In this document: piece after piece, positions 17,191-25,225 of the stretch | Layout of the letters: each line of letters opens with the position of its first letter | Numbering within the stretch: the first letter of the stretch is position 1 | NCBI GenBank assembly: GCA_040883315.1 | Contig: JBFLKU010000019.1 | Location: forward strand, 1-64,000 | DNA length: 64,000 nucleotides | Direction of reading: 5' to 3' | Source of the DNA: JAFGUF01 sp040883315 | Lineage (GTDB): Bacteria; Bacillota; Clostridia; Christensenellales; UMGS416 | Position numbers and translations under genes: made by a program | The notes under the pieces: generated by a model | Seen by the model: only the letters and a program-made list of their open reading frames with translations | Told to the model about the DNA's origin: nothing | Database searches by the model: none

Positions 17191-18213
17191 GTGGCTATAA
17201 CTATTAAAGAAATTGCGAAGCTTGCAGGAGTATCCCGAGGAACTGTGGACAGAGCACTGAATGCAAGAGGCGGCGTAAACCCTGATGTGGAGAAAAAAAT
17301 ACTAGAGATAGCGCAGGAGCACGGATATACTCCAAATCTTGCTGCAAAGTCTCTGGCCATGACTCAGCAGAATCTGAGCATAGGTGTAATTATTTATTCT
17401 GAAGACAATCATTTTTTCGACCCTGTTATTGAAGGCATAAATGCTGCTTCAGAAGAAATAAAGGAATTCGGTGTTTCTGTATCCATAAGTAAAATAAGTG
17501 GCTTTGACGTGGATAAACAGCTGCAAAAGATAGATCAGCTAATCAATTCTGGAATAAACGCTTTGGCAATTACTCCGATAAATGATGACAGAATAATCAA
17601 AAGACTTGAAGAAATTGAAGACCTGCCGATTATTGCGCTAAACACATATATAAAGGGTGAGCACAGCATAGACTACATTGGATGTGACTACTTCAAATCT
17701 GGACAGACTGCGGGTGCTATGATGGGTCTTTTTTCAAAAGGCATCGGAAATCTGCTTGTTGTTACAGGGTCACATCATATATACGGTCATAACCGTCGTG
17801 TAAACGGATTTAGAAGCGTAATTGAGAACGAATACCCTTCCCTAATGATTAAAGAAGTGATAGAAAACAATGATGATGATGAGCTTTCATATGAATTGCT
17901 GAAAGATATAATAAAAAAGGATAACTCTATTAATTGCTTCTTTTTTGCTGCCGCAGGTGTAGATGGGGGAATTAAGGCATTGACTGAAATGGAGAATTAT
18001 AGAGATTTTATTATCATAACAAATGACAGCTCCCCTACCAGAGAAGAGCAAATAAAATCCGGAATAATTGATGCTACTATTTGCCAGCAGCCTTTCGAAC
18101 AGGGATACAACAGCATAAAAGAGCTCTTTAGCTGCATAATGAACAAAAAAATGACTACGGGCAAAAAGATGTTTACTAATATAGAAATTAAATTAAAGTA
18201 CAACTTTAACTAA
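17191..18213 (+). CDS. LacI family transcriptional regulator
   Basis: Sugar-responsive repressor, 340 residues. The N-terminal helix-turn-helix is typical (TIKEIAKLAGVSRGTVDRAL) and the hinge follows near residue 55. The remaining 280 residues are a periplasmic-binding-protein-like sugar domain. The start is GTG with AGAGG 8 nt upstream, giving the standard N-terminus. It lies 28 nt upstream of xylB, so the likely effector is xylose, xylulose or a related pentose (inference). There is no permease or isomerase gene nearby. Confidence 0.92.
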   Translation: MAITIKEIAKLAGVSRGTVDRALNARGGVNPDVEKKILEIAQEHGYTPNLAAKSLAMTQQNLSIGVIIYSEDNHFFDPVIEGINAASEEIKEFGVSVSISKISGFDVDKQLQKIDQLINSGINALAITPINDDRIIKRLEEIEDLPIIALNTYIKGEHSIDYIGCDYFKSGQTAGAMMGLFSKGIGNLLVVTGSHHIYGHNRRVNGFRSVIENEYPSLMIKEVIENNDDDELSYELLKDIIKKDNSINCFFFAAAGVDGGIKALTEMENYRDFIIITNDSSPTREEQIKSGIIDATICQQPFEQGYNSIKELFSCIMNKKMTTGKKMFTNIEIKLKYNFN

Positions 18214-18241
18214 TAATAAAATTATAATAAGGCGGTGTAAC

Positions 18242-19738
18242 ATGAAATATATTGCTGGTATTGATGTGGGCACATCAGGAGTAAAATGCATTATCATTAA
18301 CGAAGAAGGCGAAGTAGTATCATCTGCTACAGAAAACTATCCACTAATAATTCCACAGGACGGCTGGAGCGAGCAAGACCCATCTGAATGGTGGAAAGGT
18401 ACCAAAACAGCGATGAAACGTGCAGTATCTGAAAGCGGCGTAGACAATGCTGACATAGTTGGTCTTGGCTTTTCTGGGCAAATGCATGGTCTTGTAGCAA
18501 TGGATGAAAACAATAATGTTATAAGAAATGCAATACTTTGGAATGACCAAAGAACGCAGGAAGAATGCGATGAAATCATTGCGGCTGCTGGCGGGCTGGA
18601 CAGCTTAGTTTCATATTCAAATAACACAATGCTAACAGGCTTTACAGGTGGTAAACTTCTTTGGATGAAAAAGCATGAGCCAGAAAATTACGCAAAAACT
18701 AAGGTTTTCTTTATGCCAAAGGATTACATACGCTTTTTGTTTACTGGCGAGATAATGACAGAGGTATCAGATGCTTCTGGAACAGGTCTATTCGATGTAG
18801 AAAAAAGAGCATGGAATTTTAATTTGATAGAAAAAGTAGGATTTGACAAAAACATATTTGCAAAATGCATAGAGTCAGACGAAGTAGCAGGTACAGTAAC
18901 AGCAGAAGCCGAAAAAGAAACCGGTTTGAAAGCTGGAACTAAAGTGTATGCAGGCGGTGGTGACGCCGTTATACAAAGCACAGGCATGGGAATAGTGGCT
19001 GAAGGCACACTTGGGCTGATAATTGGTACATCTGGAGTAGTGGCCATGAGCTTAGACGGATTTGGACCAAATCCAGAAGGTAAGCTGCAGTTTTTCTGCA
19101 ACAACGCTAAGGATAAATGGTCTGCTTTCGGCTGCCAATTGTCATCGGGCGGGTCATTGGAATGGTTTAAAAATACATTCTATAAAAACAGCTCAGATCC
19201 ATTTAAGGAAATAAATGAAGGTGCAGAAAAAAGCGGTGTGGGAGCAAGAGGCGTGATATTCCTCCCCTATCTCACAGGCGAACGCTGCCCTCACGCCAAT
19301 CCAAACGCTAAAGGTGTGTTCTATGGGTTGTCACTGCAGCATGATTTAGGCGATATGGCAAGAAGTGTTATGGAAGGTGTAACATTTGGATTGAAAGAAA
19401 TATATGAATTGATACAAAATGCAAAACCTGACATGCAGCCAAAAGAGATATTGTCATCTGGTGGCGGAAGCAAAAGCCCGCTGTGGAGACAAATACAAGC
19501 AGACATATTCAATCTTCCTGTAAAGACATTGACTGGCGCAGCAGAAGGCGGAGCATACGGCGGAGCAATAGTAGCCGGTGTAGGAGCCGGAATATGGGCA
19601 AACGTAGAAGATGCAGCGAAATCGTTGACGGAAGAAACAGTTACGATGCCTATAGCAGAAAATGTGTCAAAATACGAAAAAATATTAGCAACATATAAAG
19701 GGCTATACAAAGACCTTGAAAAAAGATTTGACGCATAA
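18242..19738 (+). CDS. xylB: Xylulokinase
   Basis: FGGY-family sugar kinase phosphorylating D-xylulose to xylulose 5-phosphate for the pentose phosphate pathway; 498 residues. Seen: the N-terminal phosphate-binding IAGIDVGTSGVKC, the segment GLGFSGQMHGLVAMD typical of xylulokinases, GTSGVVAMS in the second domain, and the C-terminal SSGGGSKSPLWRQIQADIF. AAGGCGG lies 6 nt before the ATG. It is the second gene behind lacI and ends at a strong terminator. The usual companion xylA is absent from the window, so the substrate name rests on similarity only. Confidence 0.92.
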   Translation: MKYIAGIDVGTSGVKCIIINEEGEVVSSATENYPLIIPQDGWSEQDPSEWWKGTKTAMKRAVSESGVDNADIVGLGFSGQMHGLVAMDENNNVIRNAILWNDQRTQEECDEIIAAAGGLDSLVSYSNNTMLTGFTGGKLLWMKKHEPENYAKTKVFFMPKDYIRFLFTGEIMTEVSDASGTGLFDVEKRAWNFNLIEKVGFDKNIFAKCIESDEVAGTVTAEAEKETGLKAGTKVYAGGGDAVIQSTGMGIVAEGTLGLIIGTSGVVAMSLDGFGPNPEGKLQFFCNNAKDKWSAFGCQLSSGGSLEWFKNTFYKNSSDPFKEINEGAEKSGVGARGVIFLPYLTGERCPHANPNAKGVFYGLSLQHDLGDMARSVMEGVTFGLKEIYELIQNAKPDMQPKEILSSGGGSKSPLWRQIQADIFNLPVKTLTGAAEGGAYGGAIVAGVGAGIWANVEDAAKSLTEETVTMPIAENVSKYEKILATYKGLYKDLEKRFDA

Positions 19739-19744
19739 AGAAGA

Positions 19745-19778
19745 AAAGGCATTTGCAATTAATTTTGCAAGTGCCTTT
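19745..19778. terminator. Bidirectional terminator between xylB and blaR1
   Basis: A 14-bp stem with one G-T pair (AAAGGCATTTGCAA / TTGCAAGTGCCTTT), 6-nt loop and A/T-rich flanks serves both convergent genes. Confidence 0.85.
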
Positions 19779-19788
19779 ATTTATTAAA

Positions 19789-21345
19789 TTATTTCTCGTA
19801 AAAATCAATTTTAGCCAGATCACCCATATTTGAACTAATAAATACGTTGGCAGTGAAGCTATAGTTTGCTTCAGTTGGTTCATCTGGATAATATTCAAAT
19901 CGAACCATATATACCAATCCATATGCATAATCATTAAAAGAAGTTAGGCAGCACATTGTGTTTTTCAAATAATCTTCATCAATAAAATCTTTAGATTCCA
20001 GCAAATATTCAGTTGCAAGTTCAATTGCTGCATTTGAATCTATATTGTCAAAATGCTTTGCTGACGCTTTTTCTGCTAATTCAGCTAAATCTCCGTCTAC
20101 AATCGTTACTACTTGGTCTATTGTGTAATAATAGATTACTTCATCATCATCTTTAGAAAAAGCAATTCCCGTTCCACTATCAAGTACTATTCCTTCATAT
20201 TCACCATTGCTTGTGTTATGATCTTCAATATTCAATGTATATTCTTTTGTCTCTGTGTCATTCACAGCAATGCTTTCTGCCTCGTTATTTATATCCTGCG
20301 AAGGCAGGCAAGCTGTTGTAAAGCAGAGAAAAGCTAATATTAATGCAAAAATCACTGTTATAATTCCTGTCGATTTTTTTTGTTTTTTTATGTTAAGCAT
20401 CTTATCAAGTCTCCTTCCAATTTTGGTATTGTTCTCACAGAACGCAACTATACTAGGTATTTTTTTATTGTTTGCATAGCCGGATATCATAATAACATCC
20501 AGAAGTGTTTGTGAGTACTCATATCTTTGTTCTGTAGGTATATTTGCTACTACCTTTTGGTCGCATGCCAGCTCTACATTCATAAGGTATCTTCTGTAGG
20601 CAATATAAACCAGAGGATTAAACCAGTGAATTATTTTAGCAATTAGCCAAATATAGTTTCTTAATATGTCTTTCCTTTTAATGTGCGATAATTCATGAAG
20701 CAAAATTAACTGAAGTTTGCTTATTTCAAGTCTTTCAATTAGCCTTTCCGGCAATATAATGGCTGGTCTAAATATGCCGTATGTTATTGGTACGGCTATA
20801 TATTTTGATTTTTTTATGGTCACTTTTTTGCTGTATTTCAGCTTTCTCTTGCATACGTCAAGATTGTTGTTCAGTTCTCCTATTTCCTCAGCTGCAATCA
20901 TTTTTGTGAATTTGAAGCCAGCATATAGTTTTTTAAATGCAGATACCAATGCTCCTATGCACCAAATGAACATAGCATATGTGAAGACACTTATTTTTTT
21001 CAGATATTTAAATGAATTATTACTTATAATGGTTTCTGACGGGTCATTATCGAAACCCATACTTTCAATAGGAACAATATCTGGTTCAAACATTTTATTC
21101 ATTTGCGTGTCATCTATTACATTAGATATCTTTTCTGCAGCTACTGTAGGGATAAAACTGTACAGATTAATATTGGTATTGATAAAAACAGGAATTAATA
21201 GCCTGATGAGCACGATAATCCAAAGAAAAATAGTTATTTTAAGGCTTATACTGCTGCTTAATAGTCTATTTATTACTAATACAAATATTATAAGCGTGCT
21301 TGATATTATACTTACTTGAATAAGCAGAGAAAAAAAGTTTTGCAT
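19789..21345 (-). CDS. BlaR1/MecR1-like membrane metallopeptidase sensor (M56)
   Basis: Membrane protein of 518 residues. The N-terminal 330 residues are an M56 peptidase domain with helices at about 5-27, 35-57, 118-140 and 325-347, and the zinc motif HELSH (217-221) with a third ligand Glu258 in VELACDQK. A short motif WFNPLVYIAYRRY fits the family. The outer C-terminal region (about 350-518) has no penicillin-binding SxxK pattern that I can see, so the signal is probably not a beta-lactam bound in the classical way. By analogy with BlaR1 it should respond to an external signal by inactivating the BlaI-like repressor encoded 4 nt upstream. CAGGTAG precedes the ATG. No beta-lactamase gene is adjacent. 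Confidence 0.87.
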   Translation of the reverse strand: MQNFFSLLIQVSIISSTLIIFVLVINRLLSSSISLKITIFLWIIVLIRLLIPVFINTNINLYSFIPTVAAEKISNVIDDTQMNKMFEPDIVPIESMGFDNDPSETIISNNSFKYLKKISVFTYAMFIWCIGALVSAFKKLYAGFKFTKMIAAEEIGELNNNLDVCKRKLKYSKKVTIKKSKYIAVPITYGIFRPAIILPERLIERLEISKLQLILLHELSHIKRKDILRNYIWLIAKIIHWFNPLVYIAYRRYLMNVELACDQKVVANIPTEQRYEYSQTLLDVIMISGYANNKKIPSIVAFCENNTKIGRRLDKMLNIKKQKKSTGIITVIFALILAFLCFTTACLPSQDINNEAESIAVNDTETKEYTLNIEDHNTSNGEYEGIVLDSGTGIAFSKDDDEVIYYYTIDQVVTIVDGDLAELAEKASAKHFDNIDSNAAIELATEYLLESKDFIDEDYLKNTMCCLTSFNDYAYGLVYMVRFEYYPDEPTEANYSFTANVFISSNMGDLAKIDFYEK

Positions 21346-21349
21346 ATTT

Positions 21350-21733
21350 CTACCTGTTTTTTTCTTTTAATTCTTTAATGTATTGCTCTAGGCTTTGGAT
21401 TTCTTCAATGGATATTTTTTCATTGTCTACAAGCCCTGCAATCATATGTGTAAGGTCGACATAGTTTTGGTTTAAAAATTCTTTGGCTTCCTCGGCCAGA
21501 TATTCGTCTTTAGATAGCAGCGGATAATAAATATGTTTTTTGGGTCCTAGTTTTTTTACCCCTACCAGTGCCTTTTCTCTTAAGCGTCTGATATAGGTTT
21601 TCACTGTGTCTCGCGTAAAGCCATCATGTTTTTGAAGCTCACCCAAAACATCAGCGTTGGTAGACTCGCCCTTTTCCCATATTATATCCATCACTGCCCT
21701 ATCATTTTGTGAAAGGTTGTATTTATCGCTCAT
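21350..21733 (-). CDS. BlaI/MecI/CopY family repressor
   Basis: Winged-helix repressor of 127 residues. Characteristic features are LSQNDRAVMDIIWEKGESTNADV at the N-terminus (helix 1-2), TVKTYIRRLREKALV (recognition helix) and the C-terminal dimer helices. In this family, cleavage of the repressor by the partner BlaR1 relieves repression. It is the first gene of a two-gene operon. GAGG lies 7 nt before the ATG. Two perfect inverted repeats in the promoter are the obvious binding sites. Confidence 0.92.
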   Translation of the reverse strand: MSDKYNLSQNDRAVMDIIWEKGESTNADVLGELQKHDGFTRDTVKTYIRRLREKALVGVKKLGPKKHIYYPLLSKDEYLAEEAKEFLNQNYVDLTHMIAGLVDNEKISIEEIQSLEQYIKELKEKNR

Positions 21734-21758
21734 TATTTTTCCTCACTATATGCTGTTT

Positions 21759-21810
21759 GGGTAAATCGCTTACCCGTATATAGGGTAACACCGTTACCCA
21801 TAAAAGTCAA
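21759..21810 (-). promoter_or_regulatory. BlaI-type promoter with two perfect operators
   Basis: Two copies of GGGTAA-n5-TTACCC (21759-21775 and 21783-21799) lie 24 bp apart centre to centre. The -35 box TTGACT (21805-21810, minus strand) is just upstream and the second operator fills the spacer; the -10 box (TACCCT) is poor and itself overlaps the operator. Binding should shut off blaI-blaR1. Confidence 0.85.
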
Positions 21811-21852
21811 TACTAATTTTAAATTTTTTATAATCATTTCAATATATTAAAA

Positions 21853-21885
21853 CCACACCCGGAGCTATTGTCTGCACGAGTGTGG
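21853..21885 (-). terminator. Terminator of the acyltransferase gene
   Basis: The 9-bp stem CCACACTCG / CGGGTGTGG (one G-T pair) is followed by TTTTAAT on the minus strand, 24 nt beyond the stop codon. Confidence 0.75.
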
Positions 21886-21909
21886 CTGAAAAAACAAATA
21901 TAATTAAAT

Positions 21910-23178
21910 TTAAACCGCTTTAGACTCGGGTATTATTCCCGCACCTTTAAGCTTGTGTTTATAAAGCTCCTCTGTAGCCAATGCTACTTTCGTTACGCTA
22001 AAATCATTACCTTCCGGATATATATAATATGTATCCGTCAGTGTATTCAGATCTATGCAGTCTCCATGCTTGCCGAGATAATTATATTCTATGTGGCATG
22101 AATACATTGATTCCACCGATTTTTCTATTTTATATTTTTCTCCGCAGTATTCACCCTCTACATAAAATCCATTCATATCGTGTCTTAGCATTGCTTTCCC
22201 CAGATTGATGTATCCTTTAGCATTGGGCAGGCTGTCTACTCTTGCCTCAGTTTCAAGGCTGTATACACCCTTCTCCACTTCTACTCGAACATTGTCTCTC
22301 TCCCATTCATACCAGTCCGGTATATGATAGAATTCTGTTATGCCATCGTCTCCAGAAAGTCTGCCATATTCGCTCATAGTCCAGCTTTTTCCGCAGTGTT
22401 TGCAAAATATCTTATCATCTTTGCTATCCATTTTATACTCTGTTTTGCACTTTGGGCATTGATATAGCACGCTATGAAGCCCCTCTGCACGTTTTTTGTA
22501 TTCTACTTTTATTTTATTATCCCATTGCCATTTATAATCATCATAAATAAATTCATTTTGTATTATAGCGTTAATTTCCTCAACGGACATAGCTTTTAGC
22601 TGTTCTTTTGTTAATATGCACTTCATCGTGCTTTCTACACGTGTGTTTCTTTCATGCAGATTCCAAAACGGTGAATTAATATGATGACCATGGTTTAAAA
22701 CCACAACAACCGGCACTTTTAAAAGCTTTGCCAGCTTACCCATAGATTCTGGCAGCACAGCATTAGTGCCGCAAAGGCTATATCTTGCCTCAGGATATAC
22801 AATTGGTATATCTCCATAGTCAATCACTGTTTTCAAGTGCCTTACTACCGTAATGTCATTTGTAAATTTACGCTTGCAAATGCATCCTACAGCACGCAGC
22901 AGCCATTCACCTATTATAAATCCATCTATTGCTACTATGCTGTTTGTTCTATGGGGAAATGTTGCTTTTGATACAACTTTAAAGTCGAGAAATGCATTGT
23001 GATTTACCAGCAGCAGATATGGCGGCTCAATTCCATCCATATTTATTTTTGTTATTTTGCTTTTGTGTTTTTTAACATCTGGAAATGATAATAGCCATAT
23101 TAATGGGCGTAATCTTTGCCTTTTTGGCGGCTTTGCCATATCAAATCTTTTGAATTGGCTTTGTGGGATTTGTTTCAT
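21910..23178 (-). CDS. PlsC-like acyltransferase with zinc-ribbon insert
   Basis: Protein of 422 residues. The N-terminal 200 residues resemble 1-acylglycerol-3-phosphate acyltransferases: NHNAFLD gives the catalytic H-x4-D motif, and IVYPEARYS lies where the substrate-binding motif is expected. A four-cysteine zinc ribbon follows near residues 250-275 (CPKCKTEY and CKHCG). The C-terminal 150 residues form a mixed region I do not recognise. GGAG lies 8 nt before the ATG. It is a single gene with its own terminator. Its substrate is unknown; a role in membrane lipid synthesis, possibly following PlsY, is inferred. Confidence 0.78.
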   Translation of the reverse strand: MKQIPQSQFKRFDMAKPPKRQRLRPLIWLLSFPDVKKHKSKITKINMDGIEPPYLLLVNHNAFLDFKVVSKATFPHRTNSIVAIDGFIIGEWLLRAVGCICKRKFTNDITVVRHLKTVIDYGDIPIVYPEARYSLCGTNAVLPESMGKLAKLLKVPVVVVLNHGHHINSPFWNLHERNTRVESTMKCILTKEQLKAMSVEEINAIIQNEFIYDDYKWQWDNKIKVEYKKRAEGLHSVLYQCPKCKTEYKMDSKDDKIFCKHCGKSWTMSEYGRLSGDDGITEFYHIPDWYEWERDNVRVEVEKGVYSLETEARVDSLPNAKGYINLGKAMLRHDMNGFYVEGEYCGEKYKIEKSVESMYSCHIEYNYLGKHGDCIDLNTLTDTYYIYPEGNDFSVTKVALATEELYKHKLKGAGIIPESKAV

Positions 23179-23257
23179 ACTTTAGCTCCATCTTCTTTTT
23201 TTAATCAATTATGCTTATTTTAACATCTCATATACGGTGTGTAAATTAATAATTTAA

Positions 23258-23286
23258 TTGCAGTAATATTCAAATAATAGTATAAT
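23258..23286 (+). promoter_or_regulatory. Promoter of the structured RNA / thrB
   Basis: TTGCAG (23258-23263), 17-nt spacer and perfect TATAAT (23281-23286). Transcription should start near 23293, exactly where the closing stem of the RNA begins. Confidence 0.8.
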
Positions 23287-23292
23287 ATCAAA

Positions 23293-23505
23293 TAATCTTT
23301 GTAGGTCTGTGATTGAAAGTCGATGCTAGTCGCGGGCAAAACGATCCACATAAGCTGGTAAAAATATCAGTGAGCATGGCGCGGTTTAGAGGTAAGTCCA
23401 ACCTTAGCATACTAAGAGAGATGAGGCGTGATGGGAATACACCCTAAGCAATCCATCCAGTTGGCGGGTGTGGGGGCAAAAATCAGGTCAGCTGCAAAGA
23501 TTTTT
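23293..23505 (+). ncRNA. Structured RNA of about 210 nt upstream of thrB (possibly raiA-type)
   Basis: The region has no credible reading frame but strong pairing. AATCTTTGTAG (23294-23304) pairs with CTGCAAAGATT (23492-23502), 11 bp with one G-T, closing the whole domain. Inside are CTGGTA-AAAA-TATCAG (23355-23370), CTTAG-CATA-CTAAG (23403-23416) and ACACCC/GGGTGT (23439-23444, 23466-23471). The 3' arm runs into a T-rich tail. Length, closing stem and phrases such as AAGTCGATGCTAG remind me of the clostridial raiA RNA, but this is memory and unverified. It could be a free small RNA or a cis-acting leader of thrB. Confidence 0.7.
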
Positions 23506-23514
23506 ATTAAGGAT

Positions 23515-24411
23515 GTGATTAAGATTTTTAAAGTTAAAATACCTGCAACAACCACAAATTTAGGCCCGGGGTTCGACTGCCTAGGCATGTCGATAGAGCT
23601 ATACAACTATATCACAGTTGAAGAAAGCGATAAGCTTGAGATTATTTTACCCGATAAAGACAAAGGGATAATACCAACAGATAAAACAAACCTTATAGTT
23701 CAGGCAATGCAAAAAGCCTTTGATTTTGCTGAGCACAATTTTATACCTGCGAAGCTTTCCCAAGAAAATAATATTCCATACGCTCGTGGTCTAGGCTCTA
23801 GTGCAGCATGCATTGTGGGCGGCATTTTAATAGCAAACAGACTGATGAATGATAAATTGTCATTTGAAGATATGCTCAATGTTGCTGTCTCTATGGATGG
23901 ACACCCAGATAATGTGCTTCCGGCATTTACAGGAGGATTGACTGCGGCAACTATGCATAATGGCATTGTGGATTTTGTTCCATTGATGCCTCATGAGAAA
24001 TTTAATTTTGTATTCATAATCCCAGACTTTCACTTAAAAACATCAGAATCCAGAAAAGTTCTTCCAAAAGAATACTCATCTTATGATGCTGTTCATTCTA
24101 TAGGGAAGGCTGTAGTTTTAGCTTCTTCTCTAGTGAATGGAATTGAGAAAAACCTGAAGTCAGCATGTGACGATTTGATTCACCAGCCATATAGAAAAAA
24201 ATTAATACCGCATTTTGATGACATCAAAGAAAAAGCATATGCTTTTGGTGCAGATGCTTTCTATCTTTCAGGTGCAGGTCCATCTCTAGCGTGTATCGTT
24301 TCAAGGGATTTAGATGTGTTTACCGACAAAATGCAGAAATATCTTGTATCATTGGGAAAGTATGAGATAATCACCTCCCCATCATCAAAAAAAGGCGCTG
24401 AAATCATTTAA
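23515..24411 (+). CDS. thrB: Homoserine kinase
   Basis: GHMP-family kinase making O-phosphohomoserine, the penultimate step of threonine synthesis; about 298 residues. Seen: KIPATTTNLGPGFDCLG at the N-terminus, the ATP loop PYARGLGSSAACIVGG, and SGAGPSLACIV near the end. The frame stays open upstream to 23428, but those codons lie inside the structured RNA and carry no family similarity. I therefore place the start at GTG 23515, although AAGGA is only one base away from it; an ATT start at 23518 would have better spacing. No other threonine gene is nearby. Confidence 0.92.
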   Translation: MIKIFKVKIPATTTNLGPGFDCLGMSIELYNYITVEESDKLEIILPDKDKGIIPTDKTNLIVQAMQKAFDFAEHNFIPAKLSQENNIPYARGLGSSAACIVGGILIANRLMNDKLSFEDMLNVAVSMDGHPDNVLPAFTGGLTAATMHNGIVDFVPLMPHEKFNFVFIIPDFHLKTSESRKVLPKEYSSYDAVHSIGKAVVLASSLVNGIEKNLKSACDDLIHQPYRKKLIPHFDDIKEKAYAFGADAFYLSGAGPSLACIVSRDLDVFTDKMQKYLVSLGKYEIITSPSSKKGAEII

Positions 24412-24433
24412 AATATACTATTTCAATAAATTA

Positions 24434-24460
24434 AAAGGCAATAGATTTTCTATTGCCTTT
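24434..24460. terminator. Bidirectional terminator between thrB and the ttcA-like gene
   Basis: Perfect 11-bp stem AAAGGCAATAG / CTATTGCCTTT with a 5-nt loop, followed by TGTTTT. The minus-strand gene ends just 4 nt beyond it, so it may serve only thrB fully. Confidence 0.82.
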
Positions 24461-24463
24461 GTT

Positions 24464-25207
24464 TTATTCGCCTGGTCTTCTCTTTATATCATCCCATAGA
24501 TGATATGTGTCGGTTTTTGTGATTGCAAGCATAAGGTATTTTGCAGCGTCTCCATCTTTCCTGTAGCCGTCTAATGTCTTAAGGAGCTGCTTCATATCCT
24601 GCCGTTTGCTGTCCTTGTCTGCCGGACAAGGGCTTTTTATTATTGGCAGTTTGTTATCCTGCGCGGCCTTGATAACCTCTTTTTCAGGTGCATAGACCAT
24701 CGGGCGTATCTGCACAATATCTGCTCTGTCCATCCAAGTCAGCGGCGAAAATGTATTTATCCTGCCCTCATATAGAAGAGACATCAAAAACGTCTCTACT
24801 ACATCTTCTCTGTGATGTCCCAATGCTATTTTATTGATTCCGTGCTTTTTGCATTCATCATGTATTGAGCCTCTCCTCATTCTGGAGCACAGAGAGCACG
24901 GGTTTGTCTCCTGCCTGCTTTCAAATATTATTTTGCCAATATTAGTTTTTACTACATGATATGGAATATTCCATTCTTCACATAGCTTTTTTACAGGGGT
25001 AGTATCAAATGCATCTGATAATCCTAGATCAATTGTTATTGCGTGCAGCTCATATTCTACTTTAGAAATATGTCTATATAGGTGCATAGCCTTTAGAAGA
25101 ACCATCGAGTCCTTGCCTCCGGATACTCCCACAGCTATTTTATCACCTTCTTTTATCATTTTAAAGTCTTCTATGGCGCGTCTGACGCATCCCAAAATAT
25201 ATCGCAT
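24464..25207 (-). CDS. TtcA-like tRNA 2-thiolation protein
   Basis: PP-loop ATPase of 247 residues. The nucleotide-binding SGGKDSMVLL is near residue 30, and a CxxC pair lies in NPCSLCSRMRRG (about 105). GHHREDVVETFLMSLLYEGRI and a further Cys in IKSPCPADKDS complete the pattern of the TtcA family, which binds an iron-sulphur cluster and thiolates cytidine 32 of tRNA; related proteins do other sulphur transfers. GGGG lies 5 nt before the ATG. It lies 18 nt downstream of the ABC exporter pair, and may be cotranscribed with it. Confidence 0.87.
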   Translation of the reverse strand: MRYILGCVRRAIEDFKMIKEGDKIAVGVSGGKDSMVLLKAMHLYRHISKVEYELHAITIDLGLSDAFDTTPVKKLCEEWNIPYHVVKTNIGKIIFESRQETNPCSLCSRMRRGSIHDECKKHGINKIALGHHREDVVETFLMSLLYEGRINTFSPLTWMDRADIVQIRPMVYAPEKEVIKAAQDNKLPIIKSPCPADKDSKRQDMKQLLKTLDGYRKDGDAAKYLMLAITKTDTYHLWDDIKRRPGE

Positions 25208-25225
25208 ATATACCCCTGCTTTTTT

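Noticed and set aside
23295..23505. T-box, cobalamin, SAM or RNase P identity for the RNA before thrB
   Set aside because: The TGGTACCGCG box, the cobalamin and SAM core sequences and the GAGGAAAGTCC of RNase P are all absent.
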